DNA of 64,000 bases from Chryseobacterium sp. SORGH_AS_0447 (lineage in GTDB: Bacteria > Bacteroidota > Bacteroidia > Flavobacteriales > Weeksellaceae): positions 496,001 to 560,000 of the forward strand of contig NZ_JAUTAR010000001.1 in the NCBI RefSeq assembly GCF_030818695.1, written 5' to 3'. Both the position numbers and the translations under genes were made by a program. Positions 26,349 through 35,219 of the stretch are shown here, one piece after another. The notes below the pieces were generated by a model. That model worked only from the letters and a program-made list of their open reading frames with translations, was not told the DNA's origin and searched no databases. The first letter of the stretch is position 1, and every line of letters begins with the position of its first letter.

Positions 26349-26675
26349 TTAAAGCATTCCAAGCTCAAATTTGGCTTCTTCGCTCATCATATCTTTGTTC
26401 CAGCTCGGCTCGAAAGTAAGTTCCAGATCCACGCTTTTTACATTTTCCACTTCAGCCACCTTATCTTTTACTTCCTGTGGGAGGGTTTCTGCAACAGGGC
26501 AGTTGGGGGTTGTGAGTGTCATAATGATTTTAACATCTGCATCATCGGAGATCTGAACATCATAAACCAAGCCCAATTCGTAGATATCCACCGGAATTTC
26601 AGGGTCATATACGGTTTTTAAGACACCGATGATTTCCTCACCGATATCAGCAATCTGATCGTCTGTAAATTTCAT
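26349..26675 (-). CDS. SufT-like Fe-S cluster assembly protein (MIP18/DUF59 family)
   Basis: A 108-residue protein of the DUF59/MIP18 family, which helps mature iron-sulfur proteins. The key stretch is VYDPEIPVDIYELGLVYDV (about residues 21-39) and LTTPNCPVAETLPQEV (about 53-68) with the conserved Cys. It starts 3 bases after the stop of the exonuclease gene; the two are almost surely one transcript with the csaA-like gene upstream. Confidence 0.88.
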   Translation of the reverse strand: MKFTDDQIADIGEEIIGVLKTVYDPEIPVDIYELGLVYDVQISDDADVKIIMTLTTPNCPVAETLPQEVKDKVAEVENVKSVDLELTFEPSWNKDMMSEEAKFELGML

Positions 26676-26678
26676 TTT

Positions 26679-27383
26679 TTAATCTAAATTGATGTACCTT
26701 TTCAACAAATCTTCCTGACGCATGCGCCGGAAAACATTTGCCAAAGTTAAGACATCTTTTTCACAATAGTCAACTATTCTTTGCAAGTCTTTCTCTATGT
26801 AGTAAATTGATGAAACCATTGAGCCGTCGATATCATCTTTCGGGGTCGGGATTCCGAAAACATGGGCGAGCAGTTCCAGGGAAACAAAACTTTTATAATC
26901 CCCGAACTTCCAGAGCTCCATTGTGTCGATATGCGGGATTTCCCAGGGCTTTTTTCCGAACATCTGGAATGGGGTAGGAGGCATCATTCCATTGATGAGA
27001 TACCGCCGGGCAATCCACGGAAAATCGAATTCCTTTCCGTTGTGCGCGCAGAGGATCACTTCCCGGAGCCTCGGGCTGTTGAAAATTTCGCCAAATTCCA
27101 GCAGCAGCTTCTTTTCGTCATCATCGGCAAAACTTTTGATCTTTAGGGTGTCATTTTTCTCCAGCATCCCGATCGTGATGCAGATAATTTTACCGAATTC
27201 CGCCATGATGCCGGCTCTTTCCACATAGAATTCTCCTGCGGTAACCTCTTCTTTTCTCTGGAATCTGGTCTTTTTATCCCAAAGCATCTGTTCGGCTTCC
27301 GACAGTTCTTCCCATAATCCGAAGCCCGGAACGGTTTCAATATCAAGGAATAAGATTCTTTCTAAAGGAATTTTATGTATCAT
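26679..27383 (-). CDS. Predicted 3'-5' exonuclease (RNase H-like, PolB exonuclease-related)
   Basis: A 234-residue protein with DEDD exonuclease motifs: FLDIETVPGFG (about 12-22) gives the DxE pair, CAHNGKEFDFPWIARRYL (about 113-130) the second Asp, and YCEKDVLTLANVFRRM (about 208-223) the last YxxxD motif. The middle (KFGDYKSFVSLELLAHVFGI) is typical of stand-alone proofreading-type exonucleases. It is likely to work on DNA in the cytoplasm; the exact substrate is unknown. Confidence 0.85.
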   Translation of the reverse strand: MIHKIPLERILFLDIETVPGFGLWEELSEAEQMLWDKKTRFQRKEEVTAGEFYVERAGIMAEFGKIICITIGMLEKNDTLKIKSFADDDEKKLLLEFGEIFNSPRLREVILCAHNGKEFDFPWIARRYLINGMMPPTPFQMFGKKPWEIPHIDTMELWKFGDYKSFVSLELLAHVFGIPTPKDDIDGSMVSSIYYIEKDLQRIVDYCEKDVLTLANVFRRMRQEDLLKRYINLD

Positions 27384-27395
27384 TTTTTTTGTGTT

Positions 27396-27743
27396 TTAGC
27401 CAACCTGCATTCCGTTTTTTGTCGGCAGGGATGGCGTTAGAAGCGTAACATCTTTTTTATCTTCACCATACAGTCCTAAAACCAGGCATTCGCTGAAAAA
27501 ATTGGCGATCTGCTTTTTAGGAAAATTCACCACAGCCAGGATCTGTTGTCCGACCAATTCTTCTTTTTTATATAATGAGGTAATCTGTGCGGAAGACTTT
27601 CTAATGCCCAAATCTCCAAAATCTATTTCCAGCTGATAAGACGGGTTTCTTGCTTTTTCAAAATCGCTTACGGAGATAATGGTCCCGCAGCGGATATCTA
27701 TTTTTTCAAAATCGGTCCAGGAAATTTCCGGTTTTATATTCAT
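27396..27743 (-). CDS. csaA: CsaA-like tRNA-binding protein
   Basis: A 115-residue protein with a tRNA-binding OB fold (EMAP II/Myf type): FEKIDIRCGTIISV (about 12-25), QITSLYKKEELVGQQILAVV (about 54-73) and FFSECLVLGLYGED (about 84-97). CsaA has been described as a chaperone-like or tRNA-binding protein. I chose the ATG at 27743 (MNIKPEISW) over the one two codons upstream. It heads the operon with the exonuclease and sufT genes. A structured leader precedes it (27,767-27,825). Confidence 0.85.
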   Translation of the reverse strand: MNIKPEISWTDFEKIDIRCGTIISVSDFEKARNPSYQLEIDFGDLGIRKSSAQITSLYKKEELVGQQILAVVNFPKKQIANFFSECLVLGLYGEDKKDVTLLTPSLPTKNGMQVG

Positions 27744-27766
27744 AATCATTCTGCTTTTGTGACGGT

Positions 27767-27825
27767 ATTTTCTGAATTTGAAGTAAGGCCGGCTGCTTTC
27801 AGGCTGCCGGAAGTCATCAGAAAAT
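27767..27825 (-). promoter_or_regulatory. Structured 5' leader of the csaA operon
   Basis: ATTTTCTGA and TCAGAAAAT form a perfect 9-bp outer stem; inside lies CCGGC-N12-GCCGG. On the minus strand this lies between a TACATTTG element (27,833-27,840) and the csaA start, so it would be the first part of the mRNA. Confidence 0.4.
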
Positions 27826-27832
27826 GTTTTAA

Positions 27833-27840
27833 CAAATGTA
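27833..27840 (-). promoter_or_regulatory. Candidate -7 element (TACATTTG) of the csaA operon
   Basis: TACATTTG on the minus strand matches TAnnTTTG and lies just before the hairpin at 27,767-27,825. Confidence 0.45.
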
Positions 27841-28017
27841 TTAAAATAATGAAAGTTAGAAAATGCTTTTTAAAACATAAAAATTTTAGCATTAATAATC
27901 AGTGAGTTAATAAATATTTGGGCTCTATTGAATAAGTTGCATGCAGGATTTCTGTAAAGAAGGATTTATACTCATGAGTACTCAGAGGAATAATGTTTAA
28001 TGCTAAAATCAAAAACA

Positions 28018-28593
28018 ATGAAGAAACAGAAAGTACTTCTATTTTTAACGGCTGCCTTATTTGCCGTGTTAGGAATCTCTTTAACCTCCTGTATGAACGA
28101 TCAGTACGAACCGATCCCGGTGAAAATAAGCGACATCAACGGAAATTATAAAGCCCGGCTGATAACCTCACAGGGAGGAATGTTCAATGAAAAAATCATT
28201 GATTTTACCGCAAAGGATTCAATAATAACTTTTAAAGATTTCCCGGTGAAAGAAATTGTAAAAGCTGTTGTGGCAGATCCGGTAAAAGCCGACACCGCTT
28301 TGGCGCACCTGGGAAAAGTAGAATACAAGCTCGATTATACCTCCAAGATCAATACGGACCAGAATGTAATTGAACTTACTTTTGAACCCCAAACCCTGGT
28401 TCTCCAGATCGCGGTAGACGGGACTGTAAGAAATACGGTAGTGAAGCTGATATCCAAGCAGAAAGGATTTTTTGTAGGTTACGACGGATCGATGAGGTTT
28501 GGTCTGGAAGCGGAAAAGATAACCGTAGACGGAACGGACCTCCCATCTTATCAAACCATAAAATATGAGGTGCCGATCAGTATTAAGAATTAA
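28018..28593 (+). CDS. DUF4840 family lipoprotein
   Basis: A 191-residue lipoprotein from the preferred start MKKQKVLLFLTAALF; the lipobox LTSC ends the signal at about residue 25. The rest is a beta-rich domain beginning ISDINGNYKARLITSQG that I associate with DUF4840, a Bacteroidota lipoprotein family of unknown function. It stands alone; a terminator follows at 28,616. Confidence 0.78.
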   Translation: MKKQKVLLFLTAALFAVLGISLTSCMNDQYEPIPVKISDINGNYKARLITSQGGMFNEKIIDFTAKDSIITFKDFPVKEIVKAVVADPVKADTALAHLGKVEYKLDYTSKINTDQNVIELTFEPQTLVLQIAVDGTVRNTVVKLISKQKGFFVGYDGSMRFGLEAEKITVDGTDLPSYQTIKYEVPISIKN

Positions 28594-28615
28594 AATAAGG
28601 GTATCATAAAGACAA

Positions 28616-28640
28616 AGGAAGTCTCCGGCTGAGGCTTCCT
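28616..28640 (+). terminator. Terminator after the DUF4840 gene
   Basis: AGGAAGTCTC, loop CGGCT, GAGGCTTCCT: a 10-bp stem with one G-T pair, 22 bases after the stop. Only a weak T tract follows. Confidence 0.65.
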
Positions 28641-28685
28641 ATCTTTACAGGATGATAATAGAAGCTGAATGATTGATAATTATTA

Positions 28686-29255
28686 ATGGAAGAAAATCAG
28701 GAGCAGATTTTGGTAAGCCGCCTTTTGCAAAAGGAAGAAGCGGCCTGGAAAGAACTTTTCGAAGTGTATTCAGGCAGTCTTACTTATGTCTGTTCACGGT
28801 ATATCTTGGATAGAGAAGATGTTCATGATGTTTTGCAGAACAGTTTTGTCCTGATGTTCCGTTCGATTGCGTCTTTTGAATACAGAGGAAAAGGTTCTCT
28901 AAAGGCCTGGATCACAAAAATTGTAGTCAACGAATCTTTAAAGCACATCCGAAAAAATCCTGATTTTAAAACCGTGGGCGAAGATTTTGAAATTGCGGAT
29001 GAGCCGCAGGATGACGAGCCGGATCTGAGAGAAATTTCGCAGCAGATGATTATGGAGCTGATCCGTTCTCTCCCGGAAGGATACCGCACGGTTTTTAACC
29101 TGTTTGTTTTTGAAGAAAAAAGCCATAAAGAAATTGCGGAAATCCTGGGAATTGCAGAAAATTCTTCCACTTCGCAGTTTCACAGGGCAAAATCAATGCT
29201 TGCCCGGAAAATAAAAGAGTATAAAATGTCTAAAGCAATGCCCTATGAGCGATGA
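28686..29255 (+). CDS. ECF-type RNA polymerase sigma factor
   Basis: A 189-residue sigma-70-family factor of the extracytoplasmic-function type. Region 2 covers about residues 15-90 (LDREDVHDVLQNSFVLMFRS, WITKIVVNESLKHIRK) and region 4 about 120-180 (SLPEGYRTVFNLFVFEEKSH, EIAEILGIAENSSTSQFHRA). The next gene starts 11 bases before the stop, which implies coupling to a product with an anti-sigma-like layout. Confidence 0.92.
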   Translation: MEENQEQILVSRLLQKEEAAWKELFEVYSGSLTYVCSRYILDREDVHDVLQNSFVLMFRSIASFEYRGKGSLKAWITKIVVNESLKHIRKNPDFKTVGEDFEIADEPQDDEPDLREISQQMIMELIRSLPEGYRTVFNLFVFEEKSHKEIAEILGIAENSSTSQFHRAKSMLARKIKEYKMSKAMPYER

Positions 29256-30645
29256 ATGGTTAAATGATCTGCGCAGAAAAATGGAAGATCATACGGAGGA
29301 TGTTCCTGACGGATTGTGGAGAAATATCAGGGACGAATTGTTTGAGGAAGAGGAAGGGAAGAATATAATTCCCGGCCTCATAAATGATGATCTGAAAGCG
29401 CAGGTAAGGGCTGCTGAGACGGTTAGTCCTAAACCTTTATGGTATCGCATGGGCGGGGTTGCGGCGGCCGTTGCTGTATTCTTTATTCTGGGCTGGCTTA
29501 TTGGTTTTGATCTGAATAAAACAGGTAACAATGAGCCGGAATATGTTTTAAACCGAAAAAGTAAGGTTCAAAAAGAAACAGATTCTTCCGGTAAAATATC
29601 GGGAAAACAAAATGTTAAATCTGCTGAAAATGCAATCGTGATAAAAGGTAATCCCGCTGAAAAGCAGCATCATGCCCTGACCCGGAATATTTCTGAACCT
29701 TTTTTAACATCAATAAAAACGGAAAGAGCAGGCCTTTGGATTAAATCTGTTTTTAAAACTCAGGAAGATATTAAAAATGAGAATTTTAAGCATCAAAGCA
29801 ATCAGGCCTTATCCGCGGAATCTTATGCCGTTGCAGAGCAGGATGTAAACAAACAGCAAGAATCTCATGAACTTCTGACAAAAGAAGAAAGGGAATGGAA
29901 AGAAAAATTTGAAGAAGAGGAAAAGAAGAAGCTGGCCCGGAATAAGACCCGTAAACCGTGGACGGTAGGCATGCTTACCGGAAATGCTTCTTCAGGAACT
30001 ACTGACCGGTTTCCGGGATACGCTACTTTAAACGGAGCCACGCTGAGTCTTCCTGAAATGTGGAGCTTGGATTATGGAGAAGATCCTTTGATGTCTATTC
30101 TTCTGGCGAACCAGGATAAAAAAGTGGATGCAACGATCAGGCACAAAACGCCGATTACATTCGGGGCTTCAGTTCTGAAAAATATCGGAAAAAGATGGAG
30201 CATAGGAACGGGAGTCAGCTATACAAAGCTTTCTGCAGAGCTTACCTCCGGAAATGGGGACAATTTCATCAGCAGCGAACAGAATATTCATTATGTGGGA
30301 ATTCCGGTTCAGGTTAATTATAACGTCATTCAGAAAGGGTCTTTTACGGGATATGTGTCAGGAGGCGGAGCATTTGAAAAAGCGGTTTCAGGTGATCTGA
30401 GGACAAAATATATCGTTGATGGTGTCGTGAAAGAGGAAACCAGAGAAAAAGTAAGTGAAAAACCTGTTCAGGTTTCTGTAAATACGGCAGTCGGATTACA
30501 GCTGAAAGTCATCCGGAATATCGGGATCTATGCAGAGCCGGGAATAGGATATCACTTTAATGACAACAGTTCCTTAAATACCGTTTATAAAGAGAAACCT
30601 TTGAACTTCAATCTGAAATTCGGAGTTAGGATCTTGATTGATTAG
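29245..30645 (+). CDS. Anti-sigma-like membrane protein with C-terminal beta-barrel domain
   Basis: A 466-residue protein. Residues 1-65 are cytoplasmic (MSDEWLNDLRRKMEDHTEDV), residues 71-91 form one membrane segment (GGVAAAVAVFFILGWLIGF), a charged spacer follows (100-240), and the C-terminus from about 285 (KTPITFGASVLKNIGKRWSI through IGIYAEPGIGYHF) looks like an outer-membrane beta-barrel (OmpX/porin-type). Overlap with the ECF sigma gene suggests that it controls the sigma factor. The combination of an inner-membrane anchor and a barrel-like domain is common in Bacteroidota annotations, and its topology is not understood. Confidence 0.8.
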   Translation: MSDEWLNDLRRKMEDHTEDVPDGLWRNIRDELFEEEEGKNIIPGLINDDLKAQVRAAETVSPKPLWYRMGGVAAAVAVFFILGWLIGFDLNKTGNNEPEYVLNRKSKVQKETDSSGKISGKQNVKSAENAIVIKGNPAEKQHHALTRNISEPFLTSIKTERAGLWIKSVFKTQEDIKNENFKHQSNQALSAESYAVAEQDVNKQQESHELLTKEEREWKEKFEEEEKKKLARNKTRKPWTVGMLTGNASSGTTDRFPGYATLNGATLSLPEMWSLDYGEDPLMSILLANQDKKVDATIRHKTPITFGASVLKNIGKRWSIGTGVSYTKLSAELTSGNGDNFISSEQNIHYVGIPVQVNYNVIQKGSFTGYVSGGGAFEKAVSGDLRTKYIVDGVVKEETREKVSEKPVQVSVNTAVGLQLKVIRNIGIYAEPGIGYHFNDNSSLNTVYKEKPLNFNLKFGVRILID

Positions 30646-30708
30646 AAATATTTTCTGTATCAGTTCAGTATAGCTTTTAAATAACAAATCACCAATAAAA
30701 TAAATAAT

Positions 30709-31680
30709 ATGAAAACAAAACTTATGTTTTTCAGTCTTTTGCTTTTAAGCTTTTTATATGTAAAAGCACAGCAATGCACTCCAACGGTTACAAGCCCGAG
30801 ATTAGGAACCATGTTTCCGGACAAGATCGTCTTTTGTAATTCAGAAACGGAAACCCTCACCACTACCCAAACGTACGCAACCTACCAGTGGTATCGGCAG
30901 GAATGGGACTGGCAAACCCCGAATACCAACCCGTGGGTTGCTGTTCCGGGAGCCACTTCACAGACTCTTACCATCAACGGAACGGATGATATGCTGTATT
31001 ATTTCAAAGTGGAGGTTACACAGAACGACTGTACGGCAGAAAGCACCCCCATCCTTGCAGACGGCTACGCGTACGGACTTCCTTTCATGATGGCGGATTT
31101 TCAGCCGGGAACTTATGAAGAAATCGGGCCGGGCGAATACAATGTTTGTCAGGGAGCCTCGGTGCAGCTGAATGATGGCTTCCCGCAGCTTTACGGAGTC
31201 CACACCTGGTTCCGTTGTCTTCCGGCAAACAATCCGCCTTCACCGGCCGATCCGTGTATTATTCCCGGGGAAACAGGAGATTCTTACACAGCGACAACCA
31301 CCGGCCATTACGGATTCTATGCCTGTACCGAATATTGCCCGGACCAATGCGAAATGCTGGGTGATTTTGCCTTTATCCAATTAAATTTCGGGAACTGGAG
31401 CAGCTGTGCAAGCCTTTCAACCGGGGAAACCCAGCCGAAAGAAAATGCCCTGAGCATTTATCCCAACCCGGCTTCACAGGTTATTTTTATCGGTAAAGCA
31501 TCAGACAAAAAGTACCCGGAAGTTTCTATCATCGATATGTCCGGAAAATTAATCCTGCAGAAAAAAGACCATCAATACACTGAAGCAATCGATGTAAGCA
31601 GCCTGGTACCCGGAACATACATGATCGTCTCTAAAAGCTCAAACGGGAAACTGTACCGGAACAAGTTTATTAAAAAATAA
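30709..31680 (+). CDS. T9SS-exported protein with C-terminal sorting domain
   Basis: A 323-residue secreted protein. The signal peptide is MKTKLMFFSLLLLSFLYVKAQ. Residues 50-110 look like an Ig-like domain (YATYQWYRQEWDW, GATSQTLTING). The last 80 residues (LSIYPNPASQVIFIG, VSIIDMSGKLILQKK, LVPGTYMIVSKSSNGKLYRN) are a type A T9SS sorting domain, so the protein should be carried across the outer membrane by the type IX machinery. Several Cys suggest extracellular disulfides. Its ligand is unknown. Confidence 0.9.
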   Translation: MKTKLMFFSLLLLSFLYVKAQQCTPTVTSPRLGTMFPDKIVFCNSETETLTTTQTYATYQWYRQEWDWQTPNTNPWVAVPGATSQTLTINGTDDMLYYFKVEVTQNDCTAESTPILADGYAYGLPFMMADFQPGTYEEIGPGEYNVCQGASVQLNDGFPQLYGVHTWFRCLPANNPPSPADPCIIPGETGDSYTATTTGHYGFYACTEYCPDQCEMLGDFAFIQLNFGNWSSCASLSTGETQPKENALSIYPNPASQVIFIGKASDKKYPEVSIIDMSGKLILQKKDHQYTEAIDVSSLVPGTYMIVSKSSNGKLYRNKFIKK

Positions 31681-31724
31681 TGCGGCAACACCTGCGCAAA
31701 TTTAGTTTTTTCAATAATCACCGT

Positions 31725-31752
31725 AGAGGCTGCTTTCAGAGCAGTCTCTTTT
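31725..31752 (+). terminator. Terminator of the T9SS-cargo gene
   Basis: AGAGGCTGCT and AGCAGTCTCT form a 10-bp stem with one G-T pair and a short loop, then TTTTC. It lies 44 bases after the stop. Confidence 0.7.
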
Positions 31753-31763
31753 CATTAAAAATA

Positions 31764-31794
31764 AAAGCTGCCCCCGAGATTTGGAGGCAGCTTT
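31764..31794 (-). terminator. Terminator of the DUF3078 gene
   Basis: AAAGCTGCC and GGCAGCTTT form a 9-bp stem; on the minus strand it is followed by TTATTTTTAATG. Confidence 0.75.
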
Positions 31795-31816
31795 GTTATT
31801 TATTCGGGTTAAAGAT

Positions 31817-32746
31817 CTACTTTTTAATCCACCACTGACTGTCTTTCCGGTCGGAGCGCTTTACGCCATTGTTCAGCGTGTAGGCAAAGCCAACACCCAG
31901 GGTCTGTTTAAGCTGGGTCTTCTGGATCTGGTTGTGATCGTACATTAAATCAACCGTGATATTGGAAGAGATAAATTTGTTGACTTTTAAATTAAGTATC
32001 ATTCCGTAGGCCAGGACGAGTCTTTCAGGATGATCCAGGTAATTGGAGAAAACGGAAGCCGTATTGGTAACGTTGATGTTTTCCATCAGCTTTACTTTAT
32101 AATAAGCCGTTCCTAAGAAACCGTATTGAAGCAAAGAAGTGTCTCCGTCTGCTTTCAAGCCGTAAGTGCCGGCTACCTGCAGCTCTTTGTCCAGGACAAA
32201 AACCCATCTCGCGTTACTTGGCCGAAGCGTCACATTGATATTGTCATTCGGCCGGTAGGTGATTCCCATCCCGGCATTAACATAGCCGGGGGCCATGAAA
32301 TTGGAGATTTTTTTGGCTCCGGGATTATTGCCGTCTTCGTATCCCGCAGAAAATTGCGAGAGTAATCCTGCCCCTGCCGAAAGGTACCAGCCTTTCGAAA
32401 ATTTCCTTCCGTAGTTGGTGGAAATGTTGATCACATCCTGGGTTTTTCTTACGCCAAGCCCTTTCGTATCATTCTGTCCGTAATTGAGAAGAATGATGTT
32501 TTCCCAAAGATCCTTGCCTTTTTCGTAGGTAATGTTGTAATCCAGTGCGGCAAGCCATCCTACGTTGTTGGCACCTCCGCCCACCCAGTTGGAAAACGCT
32601 GCTTGATTGATCATTACAGACTGCTTTCCTATTACCGACCAGTGTTTTATGGTATCTTTTTTGACTGCTGGCGTATCGATGATCACTACCTGCGCACCGG
32701 CGAAAATTCCTAGAGAAACTGAGAGCATTACTAAAAACTTCTTCAT
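31817..32746 (-). CDS. DUF3078 family outer-membrane protein
   Basis: A 309-residue protein from the preferred start MKKFLVMLSVSLGIFAGAQ, which is a clean signal peptide; the upstream start at 32782 spoils it. It is a beta-rich protein with amphipathic strands (YGRKFSKGWYLSAGAGLLSQ, YGFLGTAYYKVKLMENINVT) and an ending typical of a barrel. DUF3078 proteins are taken to be outer-membrane proteins without known cargo. A minus-strand TATTTTTG at 32,780-32,787 is a candidate promoter. Confidence 0.82.
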   Translation of the reverse strand: MKKFLVMLSVSLGIFAGAQVVIIDTPAVKKDTIKHWSVIGKQSVMINQAAFSNWVGGGANNVGWLAALDYNITYEKGKDLWENIILLNYGQNDTKGLGVRKTQDVINISTNYGRKFSKGWYLSAGAGLLSQFSAGYEDGNNPGAKKISNFMAPGYVNAGMGITYRPNDNINVTLRPSNARWVFVLDKELQVAGTYGLKADGDTSLLQYGFLGTAYYKVKLMENINVTNTASVFSNYLDHPERLVLAYGMILNLKVNKFISSNITVDLMYDHNQIQKTQLKQTLGVGFAYTLNNGVKRSDRKDSQWWIKK

Positions 32747-32779
32747 GACTTCAAGATTTATTTTAATAAAAATTTCGTA

Positions 32780-32787
32780 CAAAAATA
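32780..32787 (-). promoter_or_regulatory. Candidate -7 element (TATTTTTG) of the DUF3078 gene
   Basis: TATTTTTG on the minus strand, 34 bases before the preferred ATG at 32746. It overlaps nothing else. Confidence 0.45.
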
Positions 32788-33015
32788 TTAAATATAAATT
32801 TTATGGATCCGGATTCAGGCTGCCCAAAGTTGCCGTACCTAAATTTTTAATGTTTTTTTAAGGTCTTCTCTGCTTCTCGTGACATGATCAAAGAGCCATA
32901 AACCTGAAAGTGAAGGAAATCATTACTTTTTGGCTGAAATCGATCCGCGATGAGGTCATTCGTCGACAAATTTTCCGAAATTTATCATTGGCTTTTCATT
33001 TGACATAAAATAGGC

Positions 33016-33792
33016 ATGTTTAAAAATAATGTAATTTCCAAAAGAGCGGTTATCAACCCGTTGCTGATGCTTTCAGCCATGTGGCTGGGCTATTTTCTAC
33101 AGTTGCACGGCTTTTTTGCAAGTTGCTTCGGAGCCATTATTCCTTTATTGCCGGAAGGGCTGCTGGGAATTGTTACGTCTCCGCTTTTACATGGAAGCCT
33201 GGATCATATTATCGGAAATTCCATTCCCATGGCAGTTCTGATGTTCCTGCTGTATGAATTTTATCCGCTGGTCGCCAATAAGGTTTTTATTATCGGCTGG
33301 CTGGCAACCGGATTTCTGGTGTGGCTCCTTCCGCCGATTGATATCATGACGGGCGAATATCTTTACACCTGCACCATCGGAGCAAGCGGGGTTGTTTATG
33401 TCCTCGCTTTTTTCCTTTTTTTCAGCGGTGTTTTTAAATGGAATGTAAAACTGCTTACCATTTCTCTGCTGGTGGTATTGTATTACGGAAGTCTTGTCTG
33501 GGGAATGCTGCCGGAAGAATTGTTCTCCAATCTTCAGGAGCCCAGTAAAATTGCATGGCAGGCCCACCTTGCAGGAGCTGTTGTAGGAATTATCCTCGCT
33601 TTTATGTTCAAAAGGGTAGGCGATAAGAAGAAAAGATACATTTGGGAATTCCCCAATTATTATAGTGAAAAAGATGATAAACTCTGGCAGGAATACAAAG
33701 AAAATCATCCCGAAGACTTTATGGAATTGCCTTACAAAAAGAAAGACGATATCTGGGACAGGCTGGATGAACTGAGAGGTAAAAATTATTGA
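33016..33792 (+). CDS. Rhomboid family intramembrane serine protease
   Basis: A 258-residue polytopic membrane protein. HGSLDHIIGNSIPM (about 59-72) provides the conserved His/Asn region, CTIGASGVVY (about 118-127) has the catalytic Ser in GASG, and WQAHLAGAVVGI (about 179-190) the catalytic His. It should cut single-pass membrane proteins within the bilayer; the substrates are unknown. The C-terminal 50 residues are cytoplasmic and charged, which is unusual but seen in related Bacteroidota proteins. Confidence 0.88.
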   Translation: MFKNNVISKRAVINPLLMLSAMWLGYFLQLHGFFASCFGAIIPLLPEGLLGIVTSPLLHGSLDHIIGNSIPMAVLMFLLYEFYPLVANKVFIIGWLATGFLVWLLPPIDIMTGEYLYTCTIGASGVVYVLAFFLFFSGVFKWNVKLLTISLLVVLYYGSLVWGMLPEELFSNLQEPSKIAWQAHLAGAVVGIILAFMFKRVGDKKKRYIWEFPNYYSEKDDKLWQEYKENHPEDFMELPYKKKDDIWDRLDELRGKNY

Positions 33793-33896
33793 TTTATAGC
33801 TGTTTAAAATAGTTATTTGGTTAAAAGAATCTTCTTATTCATCAGTGTAAACATAAAAATTCTATATTTAAACCTGAACAGATTTTAAAAAATCTT

Positions 33897-33904
33897 TACA
33901 TTTG
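33897..33904 (+). promoter_or_regulatory. Candidate -7 element (TACATTTG) of dprA
   Basis: TACATTTG fits TAnnTTTG, 16 bases before the dprA ATG at 33920. Confidence 0.45.
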
Positions 33905-33919
33905 TAAAAAACAACACAA

Positions 33920-35029
33920 ATGTATTCTGAAGAACACCTTTATTCCATTGCTTTACGTGAGTCCAGTCTGATCGGTGACATTAATTTCCACAAGCTTGTC
34001 CGTACTTTCGGAAGTGCAAAATCGGCTTGGGAAAATGCCAGAAAAGAATATAAAAAGCTGGACGGATTCGGAAAAAAGATCATCTCCGATATAGAAAATC
34101 CCGAACATCTTACATTTGCGGAGCAGGAGCTGAAATTTTGTGAAAGAAATAATATCATAATCAATCTGAGGCATCGTAATAACCTGCCTTCTTTGCTGAA
34201 TGAATGCGATGATGCCCCGGCGATTCTCTATCAAAAAGGTACATTCGATGCCTCCAGGCAGAAAGTAAGCATTGTCGGTACCCGGAATATCACGGCTTAC
34301 GGAAAGCAGTTTATCCATGATTTTTTTGAGGAAACAGCATCCTGTCATTTCACATCGGTGAGCGGCCTCGCATTGGGCGTAGATAAGGAAGTGCATGAGC
34401 AGTCCCTTCACCATCAGGTTGCAACAATAGGCGTCCTGGCTCACGGTTTCCATACGCTATACCCATCCAAGAATAAAAAGCTGGCCGAAAAGATCCTGGA
34501 AGAAGGCGGGGCGCTGTTTACGGAATTCAACTCGTCAAGAAAACCGGACCGTGAAAACTTTATCCAGAGGAACCGGATTGTGGCGGGAATCTCTCCGGCA
34601 ACCGTAGTTGTGGAAACGGCATTCGGCGGAGGTTCCATCAGTACTGCTACCTATGCGAATGTATATAACCGTGAAGTGTATGCTTTACCCGGAAGGATTA
34701 CAGACAAGCAGAGCCAGGGATGCAATCACCTGATTTTTCAACATAAAGCTTCTGCCATTTCTACCGTTAAAGACCTGGTGGATCAGTTAGGATTTCATAA
34801 ACCAAAGTCGAAAACCGAAGAGCTGTTTCCCTACAGTGAAGTGGCTGTACAATTTACTGGAAATCAGAAGATCGTGTTCGATGCAATATTTGAAAATCCT
34901 AATATTTCTTTGGATGATCTTGCCGATAAAATCAGCCTTTCTTCTCATAAGATTTTACCGGTAATTTTAGAATTGGAGCTTTTGGGGAAATTAAAATCGT
35001 TTTCAGGGAGGCAATTTTTAGCAATCTGA
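33920..35029 (+). CDS. dprA: DNA-processing protein DprA
   Basis: Binds incoming single-stranded DNA and loads RecA during natural transformation. The 369-residue protein has a SAM-like N-terminus (RTFGSAKSAWENARKEYKKL), the Rossmann-type core with SGLALGVDKEVHEQSL (about 147-162), LFTEFNSSRKPDRENFIQRN (about 197-216) and ETAFGGGSISTA (about 232-243), and a C-terminal winged-helix domain (about 310-369). Length is normal. Its presence fits competence but other competence genes are not in this window. Confidence 0.93.
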   Translation: MYSEEHLYSIALRESSLIGDINFHKLVRTFGSAKSAWENARKEYKKLDGFGKKIISDIENPEHLTFAEQELKFCERNNIIINLRHRNNLPSLLNECDDAPAILYQKGTFDASRQKVSIVGTRNITAYGKQFIHDFFEETASCHFTSVSGLALGVDKEVHEQSLHHQVATIGVLAHGFHTLYPSKNKKLAEKILEEGGALFTEFNSSRKPDRENFIQRNRIVAGISPATVVVETAFGGGSISTATYANVYNREVYALPGRITDKQSQGCNHLIFQHKASAISTVKDLVDQLGFHKPKSKTEELFPYSEVAVQFTGNQKIVFDAIFENPNISLDDLADKISLSSHKILPVILELELLGKLKSFSGRQFLAI

Positions 35030-35163
35030 TATTTAATGATTTCTTAATATTGCATTAGATCAGACATAACATTTAATTTTTAATAAAAATTACATTGAAA
35101 TTATTAATTTAATAATATTTCGAAACATTATTATTCAATTTTTAACAATCTTTAAATAAGGTG

Positions 35164-35193
35164 TTGCGAATTTCGAAAAAAAAATTAAATTTG
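35164..35193 (+). promoter_or_regulatory. Promoter of gdhA (TTG-N19-TAAATTTG)
   Basis: TTG at 35164-35166, a 19-base spacer, and TAAATTTG at 35186-35193 match the Bacteroidota consensus. The start site would be near 35,199, leaving a 20-base leader. Confidence 0.65.
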
Positions 35194-35219
35194 TTGACAA
35201 TAATATTCAACCCTAATAT

